A stretch of 64,000 nt of DNA from Ascaphus truei (GCA_036426205.1 CM071568.1:47446483-47510482); one strand, 5' to 3'; counted from the first letter of the stretch, positions 47,845 to 59,574 are shown. Numbers and translations: made by a program. Notes: a model not told the origin generated them from the sequence alone.

Positions 47845-49177
47845 TGTAACGGGTGTTCCCTATGACTACCGCCGCTACTACTTGCTGTGCAACCTGTGTG
47901 GCTCTCAGGAGCCTAAGCCTCCGCTTGGGGAACCTGGGGTACATCTTTATCATACATCTCTTGGTGCAACGCCTCCACCTGGGAGGGATCCCAACGGAGT
48001 GGGAGGAGGCCCTCACAGGAAACAACCACACAACACTACCGAATATAAAACAGGACGGGCTTTACTGCATGGAAACACACATATCACGTAACAGCATAAC
48101 ATCAAAACAGCATAACAGCATCATGCGCCACGGCGGGCGCTAACCACACTAGGCGTCACGGCGGACGCTACCACCTCTAGGCGTCACGGCGGACGCTATC
48201 ACCTCTAGGCGTCACGGCGGACGCTAACCACCTCTAGGCGTCACGGCGGACGCTAACCACCCACAATGTGACCCCACCCTGTGTCCAGTGACCCCCACCC
48301 AAATGTCTCGTGTTCTCGAAGTCAAATACCACTGTACATGTGTGTGTGTGACTGCGCAGCCACTATGTTTGGTGATAGGCCTGGTTGGTGCACGTGAGTT
48401 GCAGGTTACCTGCCCGGGCTCCAGCAACGGGTACCGCGATATAAATCCACACGATCCGACGGGGTCCTCCACACCGCGTGGGTTGAAAGTCCAGCGCGAA
48501 CAATGTCACTCCTTGTCGCAGGGTCTTGGGTGGTGTTCTGAGCCCAGAACCCACCTCACAGGGCCGCACGGCTTCAACACTGTGTCCCTGTCTATTCAAC
48601 CAATAAATGGGGCAGTGTCCCTATCTAGGGCCTGTCCCTAAGCTCCACAAGCTAATAGATGACTCGGGACCTAACTGGGACCTTGGGGGCTGCTGGCCTA
48701 ATGCAGAGGGTCACTCACCCCTGCATCCACCTCCTACCCCTAGCTGGTCCGGATCCTGAGTGAGTGCGTGGCTGCAAAACCCCGCGAAATGTATCTCCTT
48801 GCTGGCAGGGGAATCTGGCCTTCTGATTGGCTCCCTGGCGTCAGGTGTCTCTGCCCCTATGCACCCTGGGGGCTGGCCGTCTATTCTCGCGCATGCGCGA
48901 GCTATCTGGAGCCTCCCGCGCTAGCTGGCCTTCTGCGCATGCGCGAGCCACCTGTCATGGCGGCGCCCTGCTCCGCTAGCCGCCGGGCCGGTGGCAACGC
49001 GATCGCGGCCTTAGCGACGGCCCGATCGCGTCCCCGGCAACCGGCCTGCTCGCCGCTCGCGTCCCCGGCAACCGCCCGATCCGCTTCCCTAGCAACCGGC
49101 CGCAATACAACCACGCGCGCAACGGGGAAGGAGGGGGTGAGTGCGCGAGGGGGACAAAGGAGGGGGACCTGGCTACA
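47845..49177. repeat. Solo LTR-like element
   Basis: Opens TGTAACGGGTGTTCCC and closes GGACCTGGCTACA, so TG...CA ends. The last 500 bases are CpG-rich with CGCATGCGCGA repeats and resemble 40650-41187. No target duplication was seen. Confidence 0.55.
48126..48262. repeat. 28-29-base tandem repeat, five copies
   Basis: The unit is close to CGTCACGGCGGACGCTAACC followed by ACCTCTAGG. The copies differ at few positions and there are no spacers. Confidence 0.95.
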
Positions 49178-49349
49178 TCAGCATATGCTTTGATATTTTA
49201 ACCCCTTCTGGGCTTATTTCACATAACACTTGTATGCATTTAGCGTAGGGACCTGCTATAATGAGACTTACCTTGACGTGGTTAGCAGGCTTGGCATTAT
49301 TTGATCAATGATGTATACCAAAAGCCTCCTTTTTTCTTTATAATAGGTA

Positions 49350-49412
49350 TTTACACTATATTATATATATATAGATGATATTATCATAGATATATCTATA
49401 CTTATAATAATA

Positions 49413-49445
<33 letters not shown>
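49350..49445. repeat. (TA)n-rich simple repeat
   Basis: TATATA runs with GATA interruptions. Confidence 0.9.
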
Positions 49446-49545
49446 CCTCCATTGACTGCTATCCCAAAGGGAGAAGCGCAGGGATTCGCTTTATGTCCCA
49501 ACCGTGCCTGTTCCTCTTCACCCAGTGTATCTGCTTTGAAAGCCA

Positions 49546-50331
49546 TGTTAAGATCCAGGCAGTAGCAAGTTAATCTGTGGGGCCTTGAACCCCCCTTCCT
49601 GCTTCCCTAGAAAGTGAAGGAAGGTCTGTGGTGACTCATGGCCAGTGTACAGCCCCTTGTAGGTGGATACAGTCCATGAGCCCGCCCCTTCTGGAAGTTT
49701 ATAAGGGTAGTAGGCTAAAGTTAGGAGTCTTCCTCTCCCCCTTTGGAGAGAGAGGATGTGTGAGCAGTCCTTCCCAGCTCCTGCTGGATTGAGGATGTGC
49801 TAGAAGAGTCTTCCTCTCACCCAAGGGAGAGAGAGGATGAAGGAGAGTCCCTGCCGATCCCTGGCTATGGTGGAGGGATGAAGCAGGTGGGAACTGTGAG
49901 CCTTTCCCATTGCGGGGCAAGCATGTTCAATTGACTGGCTAGTCAAGACCACCTGAAGCAGTGGAAGTAAGCACCGTCCAGAAGTCCTGAGGTGTATGCA
50001 GAAAACTGTGCTGCGAAGCTGTATGCTGCGAATAAAGATCCTGCAATTATACTTCAGCCTATGGTGTCAGTCCAAGGGCTGAAAGAAGGTATGTGTGTAG
50101 TGGTGGGTGCTGACGCCTACACTGTGGGAGCCATCACTACTGGAGGCGCTGAAACACCATGAAAGAACCAGAGTCCTGTGAACCAGTCCTGTCCAAGTCT
50201 CATAACACCCTGCAGACCACTCAGACCTCCTGCGAACCAACAGGTGACGCGCCAAACAGCGAGGTAACTTGCTCCCTTCCCAGATACTGGCCTCTAAGTG
50301 AGGTAGCGTGGGTTGGGGGACACGGGTTACA
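49546..50331 (+). repeat. LTR (copy B)
   Basis: Opens TGTTAAGATCCAGGCA and closes CGGGTTACA. AATAAAG lies at about 50029. It is the intact counterpart of copy A (44299-45916) and supplies the empty site for the insertion there. Internal repeats of GTCCTTCC/GGAGAG words at 49720-49870 look like a short minisatellite. Confidence 0.7.
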
Positions 50332-50384
50332 TACAAATCTTGGGCACAACAGTTGCACCATAATTACGGTATTAAAGAAAAAAA

Positions 50385-51560
50385 ATGCCTCCACACTGGC
50401 CATTATTAAGCACTACTAGCGAAACGTGCACGTCGGCGGAACTCCTAACTTAGGTGCAAGCACTGAGCCCTCTGACACAGACGCTGCTATTTATAATCAA
50501 TGACAGAGCAGTCAGCGCTGAGACTCAGTTCTTGTACAGTTTATACTCCTGTATTACCCAATGATCTAAGGGAGCCTTTCTTCTAGGGATTATATATATC
50601 CTACTGACAAGTACATAGCAATTGTAGAGTATACTTACCTGTGCTGTTGCTCAATACCATTCACTGCTACTGCAGAGTAGCTCCATTCAGGGCTAGCAAG
50701 GTATAGTTCACATTTTATATCTGGTGAGCTCAATTATTATTATATATATACCTACTGTTGCTTTACATCACTACACTCTGCAGAATAACCCCTCATCCAA
50801 GGCTTTTCAGGTATAGCAATCAGTGTTTACATGGTGCTCTATGTCAGAGATTATGTTCATTTCAATCTACTGACTAAATCAGTTCACAACCTTATATGGA
50901 TTAATAGCACACCATTTAGGTCTGGGCAGATTATCAAGCAACTGCCACCATTTGTCTATACGGTGTTCTATCTAGTCTATCACCTACTGCAGTTAGCAAC
51001 AGGTCTTAGAAGTGCAATACAATATACTATAACTATTACCGTGCATTACCAACTATAGCTACTGGTCCTATTAACATGACCTAGAGCTACCGTTTATGTA
51101 CATCCTTATGGGCAGTATTGTTATACTGTTCATTTAACCTTAAGGCAACATAGATGCATTATCGTATCAAGATTAAAATGACACTTAATTGCTAACCATA
51201 GGCTGTGCAATCAACCCACCATTAGCAGTGTCATTTCAATACTATTGCACCAAATGCACTACAAGTATATAGTTTGACATTCCATATAAGGATAGTAACT
51301 ATAATCCCTCATTCTAGCTTTCCCCCAGGCTTCCCTAATTTAGGTGGCTGGGGGCTAGTGAACTCAAGCAACACTAAACAATAACAACCTACCTAGGGAC
51401 TATCATATCCCTTAGGTAATCAAGCGTAGTGATACAAAGTTTAATCCTCTATTAATCCCCATTGTTTTAATATGTTTCTAATAAAGTCTTGTTTTAAATT
51501 TACACCATCATCTCAACACAGTGTATGAGTGCTTCACTGGGGTTCTTTTCTCCTTTGTTC
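50385..51560 (+). mobile_element. Possible Penelope-like arm with degenerate hammerhead core
   Basis: At 50402-50424 a decayed box (ATTATTA) is followed by A, GC...GC and GAAAC. The palindrome ACGTGCACGT gives a stem III, and GGCC/GGC gives a short stem I. The rest is AT-rich and unclassified. Confidence 0.3.
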
Positions 51561-52490
51561 ATCATTCCTAATTGCCCCATTAGCACCTACACTCATCATT
51601 ATTAACTCACCATTGCAAGCAGTAGCGGGGGTTTCTCTATAGTTTATTAGAAAAAAAAATTCTACTGCTTTCTAGAAGCTTTCTTTCTATGATACATTGT
51701 GTGCCTTTTTCTTTGCCTCAAAACTACACCATATTTATCTTCCTATGTATACCCCTTAAATAATGAATGCATCACGGTGAGAACACAAGACACTAATTGG
51801 AAAACTAAACATATTTTAGGTAATATTTAATTATTTTTTTTTAAAATGACCTGCACATTAAATGCAAGGTATTTTACATAAGAAAGACTCACTGTTTAGT
51901 TTATATTGGCTAACCTGGATTAGCTACTTAATGCTATTTCTGTATAATTACAACCAGTTTTAAATATGTGAAAATTGAGTCACTGATTTCCGGAGAAGGA
52001 AATAGTTACATTATGGGCTGCAGCCCACTCAAATCACAAGACCCAAATAAGTAATAGGATTTAACAGTACATAACTGCATTTCATTTGCATCTTGTGAGA
52101 GCCGAGATAATTAGCTTTGTAACATTCAAGTCAATGCATTGTGTCTTGTAACTATTAGAAACCAAACATTATTAAAACAAAGAAAAATAACAGTTCTATT
52201 TCTACTTTCGCAATAACTATTCAACATGTTTTTTCTAATTAGAAAAACTATCAAGAGTAAATTAACCAAATGCTGCCGCAATTACCTTCATTAAATAAAA
52301 ATAAGTGAAGTCAAGTGACACCAACAAACAAAGTTAGAAAGCAGTAAAACTTTTAAATACGCTAATGCTGACCAACACATTTTAATAGTGCTGTTAAGTG
52401 GAACATACTGGTGGGTTTCAATGATGACACTGATGGGTTTAAATAAAAACATTGACACAGATTGTTTCAATAGCCTGCATCCCTTTTGGA
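51561..52490. other. AT-rich intronic sequence
   Basis: No gene was recognised. Confidence 0.4.
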
Positions 52491-52496
52491 TATTAA

Positions 52497-53950
52497 CAAA
52501 TAATAATAATAATAATCATATCATGTATGTATATCTTTATTTATACAGTATAGCGCCCAGTGTACTCAGCTCTTTTAACAATAAAATACAGGGAATTATA
52601 ATACAAATGCACCAAACAAAATCAGACCAAAGAAAAGGAAATCCCTTCCCCCGGAGAGTTTATAATCTAAGTGGTATTTCGGAAGATTTAAGGAGAGAGC
52701 AGGTGAGGGAATAATTGCAGTAGATGCAGTGATTGGCCACAATGTTTGGTAGCAGCGACTGTGGGTGTGGGGCAGTAGCCATGAGTCTAGGCGATTTTGA
52801 AATGCTTAATTTAAAAGGTGTGTTTTTAAGACTGAGCTAAAGGTGGAGAAAGAAGGTACGTAGACCAAGGGTGAGGGAGTTCCACAGGTAATGGACAGTG
52901 TGGGGGAAAAGGTTTAATGCAAGAGAGAGCAGTTGAGGTGGAAGGGGTGGAAATGAGTTCAGGAAATGAGCAGGGAGATCAAAGCTGGTTTGTCGGGAGG
53001 AGAAAGTTGTGAGGCAGATGGGCCTGTTGGCAGTAGTTTACACTAATCCAGAAGGGAGAGGATAAGGACACACATAAGAGTTTTAGCAATAGATTTACAG
53101 AGGAAAGGATAGATCTTGGCAATGTTACAGAGGGAGAAGCAGCAAATTTTAGCTATGGTGTGAATGTGAATAGAGAAGGAAAGTATGAAAGTGAGGAGTC
53201 CAATGTCACACCTAGACAATGTGCTTTTACAACATGACAGATGGTAGTACAGTACTGTGTTCTGTGAGGGAAACATGAGATATTAAACCAGATGTAAGGA
53301 AATATAAGGAGCTCTGTCTTCGAGATATTAGGTTTGTTGTGGCGGAACTCCATCCACAAGGATTTAGCCAGGAGGCAGACTGGAGACTGGGTTGTAGGTG
53401 TAAGGTTAGGGGTGGATATATACATTTGTTTATCATCTGTGTATAGATGATACTTACAGTAAATCCAAAGGAGTTGATGAAGTCACCAAGTGATAGTGTA
53501 AAGAGAGAAAAGAAGAGATCCCCAAACGGAACCCTAATGTACAACAACAGACAGATCAACAGAAGACAAAGATATATTAGCAACAGAGACGAAAAAGGAG
53601 CAATGGAAGAGGTATGATGAGAACCAAGGTAGAGCTTGGTTATAGATGCCAAGAGAGTGCAGAATATGAAGGAGAAGAGTGATCAATGTTACCAAAATCA
53701 GAAGAGAAATCAAGTAGAAAAAGCAGAGAAAGATTACCTTGGGATTTGCTTCATGGAGATAATTGGCAACTTTAATTATGACAGTCTAAATTAAGTAAGG
53801 TATGCGAAAGCCAGATTCTAGAAAGTTCAGAACGGCATGGGAATTAAGAAAGTTGCTCATGTGGGTATAACAAGAGACGTTCTAGCAGTGTGATAGCAAA
53901 TGCCAGGAGCGATACAGAGAGGTAGTCATTTAAGGGTTATTATTTGCTAA
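52497..53950 (-). pseudogene. L2/Rex-like LINE, 3' portion with degenerate RT
   Basis: The minus-strand frames carry a decayed motif B region (VPFGDLFFSLFTLSLGDFIN, about 53520), a NKPNISKTELLIF-like segment (NxxKTE block, about 53320), CLGVTLDSSLSYFPSL (about 53210) and NIAKIYPFLC (about 53110). The 3' end at 52500-52520 is an (ATT)n tail, and TATAGCGCC lies just before it. Stops are frequent. Confidence 0.65.
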
Positions 53951-54245
53951 AGTCTCTCTGCTGCAAAACTAGAGAAAAAACAGTGGACTTTTTTTTCCAA
54001 CATGGGAAACCTAGTGTAGGGTAAATAACATGTAAAATTGAAGATGTAACTAAGTGATAACTGTGGACCTCTATTTCAAAATAGAACAAAACTTATTTTT
54101 TGTATTTTTCTGTCTGTTTTCTATCCAGATAGAAGGTTCAGATGTCAAACAAAGTTAAGAAAACGATGTGACATATATACTGTGGGGAAGACTCCACGCT
54201 CTCAACCTAGCTATTAGAATTATTTTTGTAATTTGCCATTTTGAA
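53951..54245. other. Intronic sequence
   Basis: No feature recognised. Confidence 0.4.
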
Positions 54246-54249
54246 GATT

Positions 54250-55285
54250 ATGGGCCATGTAAGGGTAGACCAGAATTTACATAGGTTTCGCACAAGGCAG
54301 AATGAGATTAAAGAGTTAAATAAACAAAGGTTTATTCTGGCCAAAGGCAACAATGTACAGCATTGCAAAACTTTCCCAGACAGGGTTAAAGGGGGTCTAC
54401 TAGCTCGCTAGTTGCAGGGCACTGCCAAAGCAAGTTTACCCTGAAGGCCTCCTCATTCCACCCATCCAGACTATCCCAGTACCAGGGATTACCGCTGCTC
54501 GGTCCACATCGCTGTACTAGTTGGTCTTCTCTTTAATAGTCACCAAGACCAACCATGAACAACTGTGAAGCTCTGATAGCCTCAGCTTGTATTCTTTCCC
54601 AGCATCTATCGAAAATCATGGAGGAATGGGTGCCGACCAATAAGCAGAGACCTTTCCTCGGGTGAGCCAATCAGGAGCCGAGGGTTCATCTGGAATGGAC
54701 CAATCAGACGTTTGGGGCATGCCAGTGCCCAATGACAGCCCCTAGGTGCAGGCCTTAGAAGCGTGGGAAATTGGAACTGACCAATAGGAATCGAGGCGAC
54801 GAGGCCACAGCCCAGGATTTGATTCCCACTGACAGCGCCATACCTCCCATAGGAATAGACACCTTGCTGCCAGGGGAGAACACTGCTACGGCTTTGGAAG
54901 AGTGGACACTCCCAGCAGGGGCTTCACTCTTTCCCAACTCACCATTGTCCCCAAGCACTGCACCTGGCCCCACACAAAGGCTAGTCCTTGACTCAATGTA
55001 TGCTGGCCTTTTATACTGGCCCAAGCATACAATATGTCACACAGAAACACATCGAAATCCACACGCATACAATATGTCACACATAAACACATCGAAATCC
55101 ATAGATCCATAATAAATTTAAAAATATACGTATCGCTAACATAGCTTCATTTATTGACAAGGCTTTCTGCCATTTCACAGTCTAAGATGGCCACTCTGAC
55201 CCTGGGTAGCCATCTTGACTGGTAAGGACAACGAGTGGGCATAACCTTTGTCATGCTGGGCCCTGCTGCCCCTACTGTTTCAGGC
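54250..55285 (-). repeat. Possible LTR-like element with CCAAT cluster
   Basis: Four CCAAT pentamers (54637, 54667, 54699, 54781) lie in a GC-richer block. The minus strand has AATAAACC near 54330. The order would suit a minus-strand LTR, but no partner LTR or clean ends were found. Confidence 0.3.
55023..55106. repeat. Two-copy tandem repeat of about 42 bases
   Basis: GCATACAATATGTCACACAG and AACACATCGAAATCCA repeat once with small changes. Confidence 0.9.
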
Positions 55286-55379
55286 CATATTTATTAAGCA
55301 CCTTCCGGTGGCGGAAAACACATTATGGCCCATTTACTTGGGGTCACGATAAAAAGCACTGCTTGGTAAATATGAGGCT
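55284..55379. mobile_element. Small MITE
   Basis: The ends GGCCATATTTATTAAGCA and, in reverse, AGCCTCATATTTACCAAGCA are imperfect inverted repeats. One end recurs at 15781-15825. Confidence 0.55.
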
Positions 55380-55384
55380 AAGTA

Positions 55385-56180
55385 TGAAAAGCTGTGCACA
55401 TTTATTAAACAACAAAATAAACAATAAAAACATATTCTACTAATATAAATATTATTTTGAATAAATTGAATGTTATTTACAGGATTGAACGTAGCAAGAA
55501 AATTAAAAGACAATGAAATACGTTTAGTTATCTATATCTCATTCAATATTTATTATTTAGCGACTCACCTAAACATTGTTTTACATGTAGGACACGTACA
55601 TATTTTTATGTAGTACTGTAGGAGTAATTTTTGAACTTCACAAAAAACCTGAAGCAAATATTTAATACATTCCAGCACATGGTGTATTTATGCACCTTAC
55701 TGAGGTGTTCCTCAAATCCTTAATATCATGCTTGATAGGAAATGTAAAAAATAATATATGCTACTCCTGAAAAATACATTTTTGAAATGTCATTTTTTTT
55801 TATTGTGCATTAAACTGAACTTTGTTAGAAATAGTCTGCTATTTGTATACCACTGGACCATGAAAGATTAATATAAACCCTAAAGCCTAAAAGAAGATTT
55901 CGTTTATTCGCCCCGCAAATAATCCAAGCCATTATTAAAGAGAGACTAAAATACACATGAAATCCTTTTCTATGCTCAAGCTTTCAAATGTTTTTGCAGC
56001 TGCATTACTGCACGAGAGAAATAATATTCCGTTACACAAAAAGTATTGAAATGGTAAAGAGCACTGGAAAGGCTCTCAACAATAATGGCATAAACAGCTT
56101 AATCTACATTCTTAAAACAATTATTTCATGTTTCTACTATCAAAAGAAAATTATCTACTTTTTTTTTATTTTTTACAAAA
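55385..56180. other. AT-rich intronic sequence
   Basis: No gene recognised. Confidence 0.4.
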
Positions 56181-56186
56181 CATTAA

Positions 56187-56667
56187 GGGGCCTATGCAGA
56201 GAGCAGCGCTATTTCGAAATTCGCCATTTTTTGGAGAAAATCGCGCAGAAAGCAGCAGAAAATGGCGAGTTCCGAAAAACGCGTCAATTTTTCTTTTCTA
56301 TTTGTAAAACTCGCCTCGCGGCTGGCGAGAACCTCAGTTCTCGCCAGTTTTAAAAATATCCGTATGCAGAGAGGCGCGAACGGCATCTAGCGGCTGTTCG
56401 CGCCAATAAAATGGCGCGATTGTCTCCGTTTTGCCTCGCAAAAAAAACCTGCCGCTCGCGGCCATTGCAAAGGGGAAAAAAAAGGCGCGAATTTGTTTTA
56501 ACACATTTCTGAAGCGCGCATCTCGCCAATTTAAACTCGCCACACGCATCCATGTTAAACATAGCAGAATTCGCACTTTTCTGCATATGGAGATTAAAAC
56601 TCTCCAAAAAAGCTACTTTTTAATAAATTCGCCAATTTTAAAATTCGCTGCTCTCTGCATAGGCCCC
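56187..56667. mobile_element. Harbinger-like MITE
   Basis: Terminal inverted repeats GGGGCCTATGCAGAGAGCAG (left) and its reverse complement at the right are flanked by TAA at 56184-56186 and 56668-56670, the PIF/Harbinger-type target duplication. Similarity of the two halves extends inward through AAATTCGCCATTTT-like words. CpG content is high. Confidence 0.85.
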
Positions 56668-56944
56668 TAAGAGACTTATGTAATTTACAATGGTGATTAT
56701 ATTAGCTTTACATAACGTAATAGTTGCGACCGCCGAGCAACAAAATCCTTGTACCGGATGTTCATTTCTTTCGATACATTTACTCTGCGAATGTAGAACA
56801 GAGTAATTCAAATACCCCATGGTGTGCACATTAAATATGGTGTGCCTTGGCAAAGTGCATGCTCTAGCTTCAACTTCAAGTATTATACTTGCACGGCACA
56901 AGTGTCTGTATGGTTACTCATACCTCTGGCACCTACACTACCGA

Positions 56945-57297
56945 CACACTTTATTAAAGTGTGGCCGGTTCCGCAAGCCGGGAGATTTCCCGGCTTGCTA
57001 GTGGCCGCCCCTCGGCGTGCCGCGCGTCATAGACGCGCGGTCACGCGTCTTCGGGAGCCAGCGCCCCCTGCACGCGCGTCCAGGGCCCCCCGAGGGAGCC
57101 CTGGTGTCCCGCGATGTGCGGGACGGCGGCAGGGGGTTCCGGGGGACCCGGAGGACCCGGCAGCGGTAGGGAGAGCGCCCCGATCGGAGGGCGCTCTTCC
57201 GCTGTTTCGGCGCGCGCCCGTCACACTCGGGCGCGCGCCAGGCTACTGCTGCGGCCAAGAACGGGCAAATGCTCGAATAAACTTGGCCGCAGCAGTA
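56945..57297. other. Array of nine consecutive hairpins
   Basis: Stem coordinates: 56945-56952/56956-56963 (8 bp); 56973-56983/56988-56998 (11 bp); 57020-57028/57032-57040 (9 bp); 57080-57086/57098-57104 plus inner CCC/GGG; 57106-57112/57118-57124 (7 bp); 57138-57143/57147-57152 (6 bp); 57169-57180/57189-57200 (12 bp with one G-T); 57209-57220/57228-57239 (12 bp); 57244-57259/57282-57297 (16 bp). Most loops are 3-8 bases; the last is 22. The interior is strongly GC- and CpG-rich, in AT-rich surroundings. No coding family was recognised. Confidence 0.9.
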
Positions 57298-57753
57298 ATA
57301 TACTTATCTTCTGTACATTTATGATCATCTTCCCATCACTCCACTGGAAGACTCAAACATATATATCTGCTATGGATATACTGTATACTGTACAGCAGCG
57401 CCTTAACTAGTTATTCTTGCACCCCATTTTTTTTATTAAAGTATATTTTTTGTTCTAAGGTGAAATAAATGTAGAACAATTAGTAATCATAAAGATGAAA
57501 TAAAATATTAATTAGATAACACGGTACCATAAACTCGGTACCATACGAATCTCAAACAACAATTAGTAATCATAAACATGAAGTTACTGTATATTACAAT
57601 GAAAACCAGACAACATTGTGTATCTACAGTGATAAAGGTTTCACAGCGCAAACCCTCTCAAAGTTTATAACTGTCAACTCTCACACGGGTCAATAATATT
57701 ATATAGGTTCTCACAAAGCTAGCGGGGCGTGTCGGAAGTGTTCAATTTTTCAC
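57298..57753. other. AT-rich intronic sequence
   Basis: A short repeat, AATTAGTAATCATAAA, occurs at about 57478 and 57560. Nothing else was seen. Confidence 0.4.
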
Positions 57754-57761
57754 CTCAGAAC

Positions 57762-58143
57762 TACAGTAGAGACGGGTGTGTTTTTGGGTCGAATTTGGAT
57801 CTGCAGCAGATTGGCTAGTTCCTTCCAAAAAGGGCGATTCACGTGCTGCGGATTTTTTTTATTATTACCAATACACTCCACGGATTTTGCAATCCATTCA
57901 CGGATTTGTAGAATCCAATCCGCGGATTCAGTAATCTGTTGGCTGAGTCTTAAGATTCTAAGAATCTGCCAACCAGTTGCTGAATTCGCAGATCGGATAC
58001 TACAAATATGTCCACAGGCTGCATCCAATGGTGCTTTTTGATGAATCTGTGCAGATTAAAACTGTCCAAATCCATTTGCACTGCAAACGAATTTTGGGGG
58101 GGAAATGCAAGAAAATAGGTTTGGGCAGATTCGCCCCTCTCTA
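57762..58143. mobile_element. hAT-like MITE
   Basis: The left end has TAGAGACGGG and the right end CCCCTCTCTA. The flanks CTCAGAAC (57754-57761) and CTCAAAAC (58144-58151) agree at 7 of 8 positions. The interior is rich in GGATT/AATCC inverted words such as CACGGATTTTGCAATCC. Confidence 0.6.
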
Positions 58144-58337
58144 CTCAAAACACGCCAAAACTACAACTCCAATTGGGAAAGCTCCCTCGCCACGAACTAG
58201 CTTAGAGACAAGATCAAATATCCCTGCTTACATATAACTTATGCTGAAAAAAAAAATCATTTTAAGAAGAGGGAAACTTACTTACAATATGATAAATAGA
58301 AATATATAAAAATAAACACACAGTAGAAAATGTACGA

Positions 58338-58476
58338 TAATTACAGTAATTCACAAATGGTGAATACACAATCAAACGGTATGAAAAAAAATGGAAAGTC
58401 ACTTATAACGTGAATACAAACTAAACGGTATGTAAGAACGGTAATTCACATAAATTGTGAACACAAATAAACGGTA
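58338..58476. repeat. Three-copy degenerate tandem repeat
   Basis: Units share GTGAATACA and AAACGGTA, with a period near 50 bases. Confidence 0.7.
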
Positions 58477-58479
58477 AGG

Positions 58480-59372
58480 TACTGAAATCTTTAAGCTCCA
58501 ACTGCAACAGTGTTCTCTACGAAGTTCTCCCCCTCAATGAATAGATACGTCTCTTGTCAGCGTGAGTTGTTTAAGTTGAAAGAGGCTACCGGTTCCTAAC
58601 AGCGCTTACTCCTAATTGGCTACTCGTGAGTCCACGTCATATATATTAATGAATACGTCAACCATTTCATGCCATGACGTGACCTAATGACGACTAAGAA
58701 ACACTAAGAACTCAATTCATATCATACGACCCCTCTAGGGCCTGAATTAGGTCTGTGTGACAACATATTTAGCTTTAAGATTGCCCTTTGTATTTTCAAC
58801 TCTCATTCCTATTAAGTTCAATTTTACTGCAGAGGTTATAAAAATGCAATGACTGTCATTCTTCCAAAATAATACTTCATTATTACCAGTAAAACTTGGC
58901 AGAAAAATGGTATCTGTGGGCAACAAGACTTTTCATACATTTCTTTGAAAAGGAGTTATTTTCTACAAACGTTATCATTATAATAAGCCATTTCAATTTA
59001 TGTTAAAGATATTTTAAGAGGTTATAGAGGGACTTTAGAAAAAGGAGTAATTCAAATGTATACTATTTGCTCAGTTGCTATATTGTGTGAATTACTCAAA
59101 AACGTACATTAATATAAATTGGCTGGCTAAAGGAAATTGCTGATCCCAGTTCAAGCCCTACCATCTCCCTTCTCCAGCATCTAGCACTGGGATGGGCCCA
59201 CATACAGTACTATATCAATCCTAGCCTAACACTGTTCTCTAGAATGGGCATCGGAAAAGTCATTTAGACTCCATTCCTGCACAAGCTGGACCATGGAGTT
59301 GTAAACCAAGTAAAACTATCTTGCATTGCATAAATGCTAAGAAAAAGTTGCTATGTATACGTCTCTCCTCAC
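58480..59372. other. Intron downstream of the CPQ exon (minus-strand sense)
   Basis: No exon seen. The donor of the exon reads GTGAGG at 59372-59367. Confidence 0.5.
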
Positions 59373-59574
59373 CTGGGACACCATGTTGCATCCAGAAACT
59401 AATGTCAGTGCCATCAGCAGGGCCATAAATGTTTGTGATATTGATCGGTGCGAGCAGCAGCATTACTTCCCTCATGATGGCTTGTGCTTCAGTGCTTCCA
59501 GTAAACTGCAAACCAACAGGCATGAAGGTTCCCATGTCAGACTCCATTACAAGGTCGATGTTAGAAATGTTTCC
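59373..59574 (-). CDS. cpq: Internal exon of carboxypeptidase Q
   Basis: Carboxypeptidase Q (plasma glutamate carboxypeptidase) is a secreted/lysosomal zinc metallopeptidase of family M28 that hydrolyses circulating dipeptides. The exon encodes 67 residues, including NISNIDLVMESDMGTF, GLQFTGSTEAQAIMREVM and GTDISFWMQHGVPG, closely matching the vertebrate protein. The Asp in MESD is probably one of the zinc ligands (inference from the family). The acceptor TTAACAG lies just before 59574 and the donor GTGAGG follows 59373. Length 202 fits a phase-0 start and phase-1 end, with no stop inside. The next exon, which should carry the FHHSHGDT-type histidine region, was not found to the left. Confidence 0.88.

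Larger units (their letters stand above)
47504..49308. mobile_element. Foldback arms enclosing an LTR-like insertion
   Basis: 47504-47561 and the reverse complement of 49254-49308 share TTGATCAAATAATGCCAAGC and AACCACGTCAAGGTAAGTCT. The LTR-like block 47845-49177 lies between them, suggesting it inserted into the foldback element. Confidence 0.65.

Noticed and set aside
48126..48262. CRISPR-like regular repeat
   Set aside because: Units are head-to-tail with no unique spacers, and the genome is a vertebrate.
44299..50331. LTR copies A and B as the two ends of one element
   Set aside because: They are in the same orientation, but the DNA between them consists of other repeats and LTRs with no primer site, polypurine tract or pol, and the flanks do not form a target duplication.
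57243..57298. microRNA precursor
   Set aside because: The 16-bp stem with a 22-base loop is too short for a typical precursor, and it is one of nine adjacent hairpins.
56998..57324. Arg/Ala/Pro-rich frames over the hairpin array
   Set aside because: GC-rich palindromes lack stops in all frames; composition-driven.
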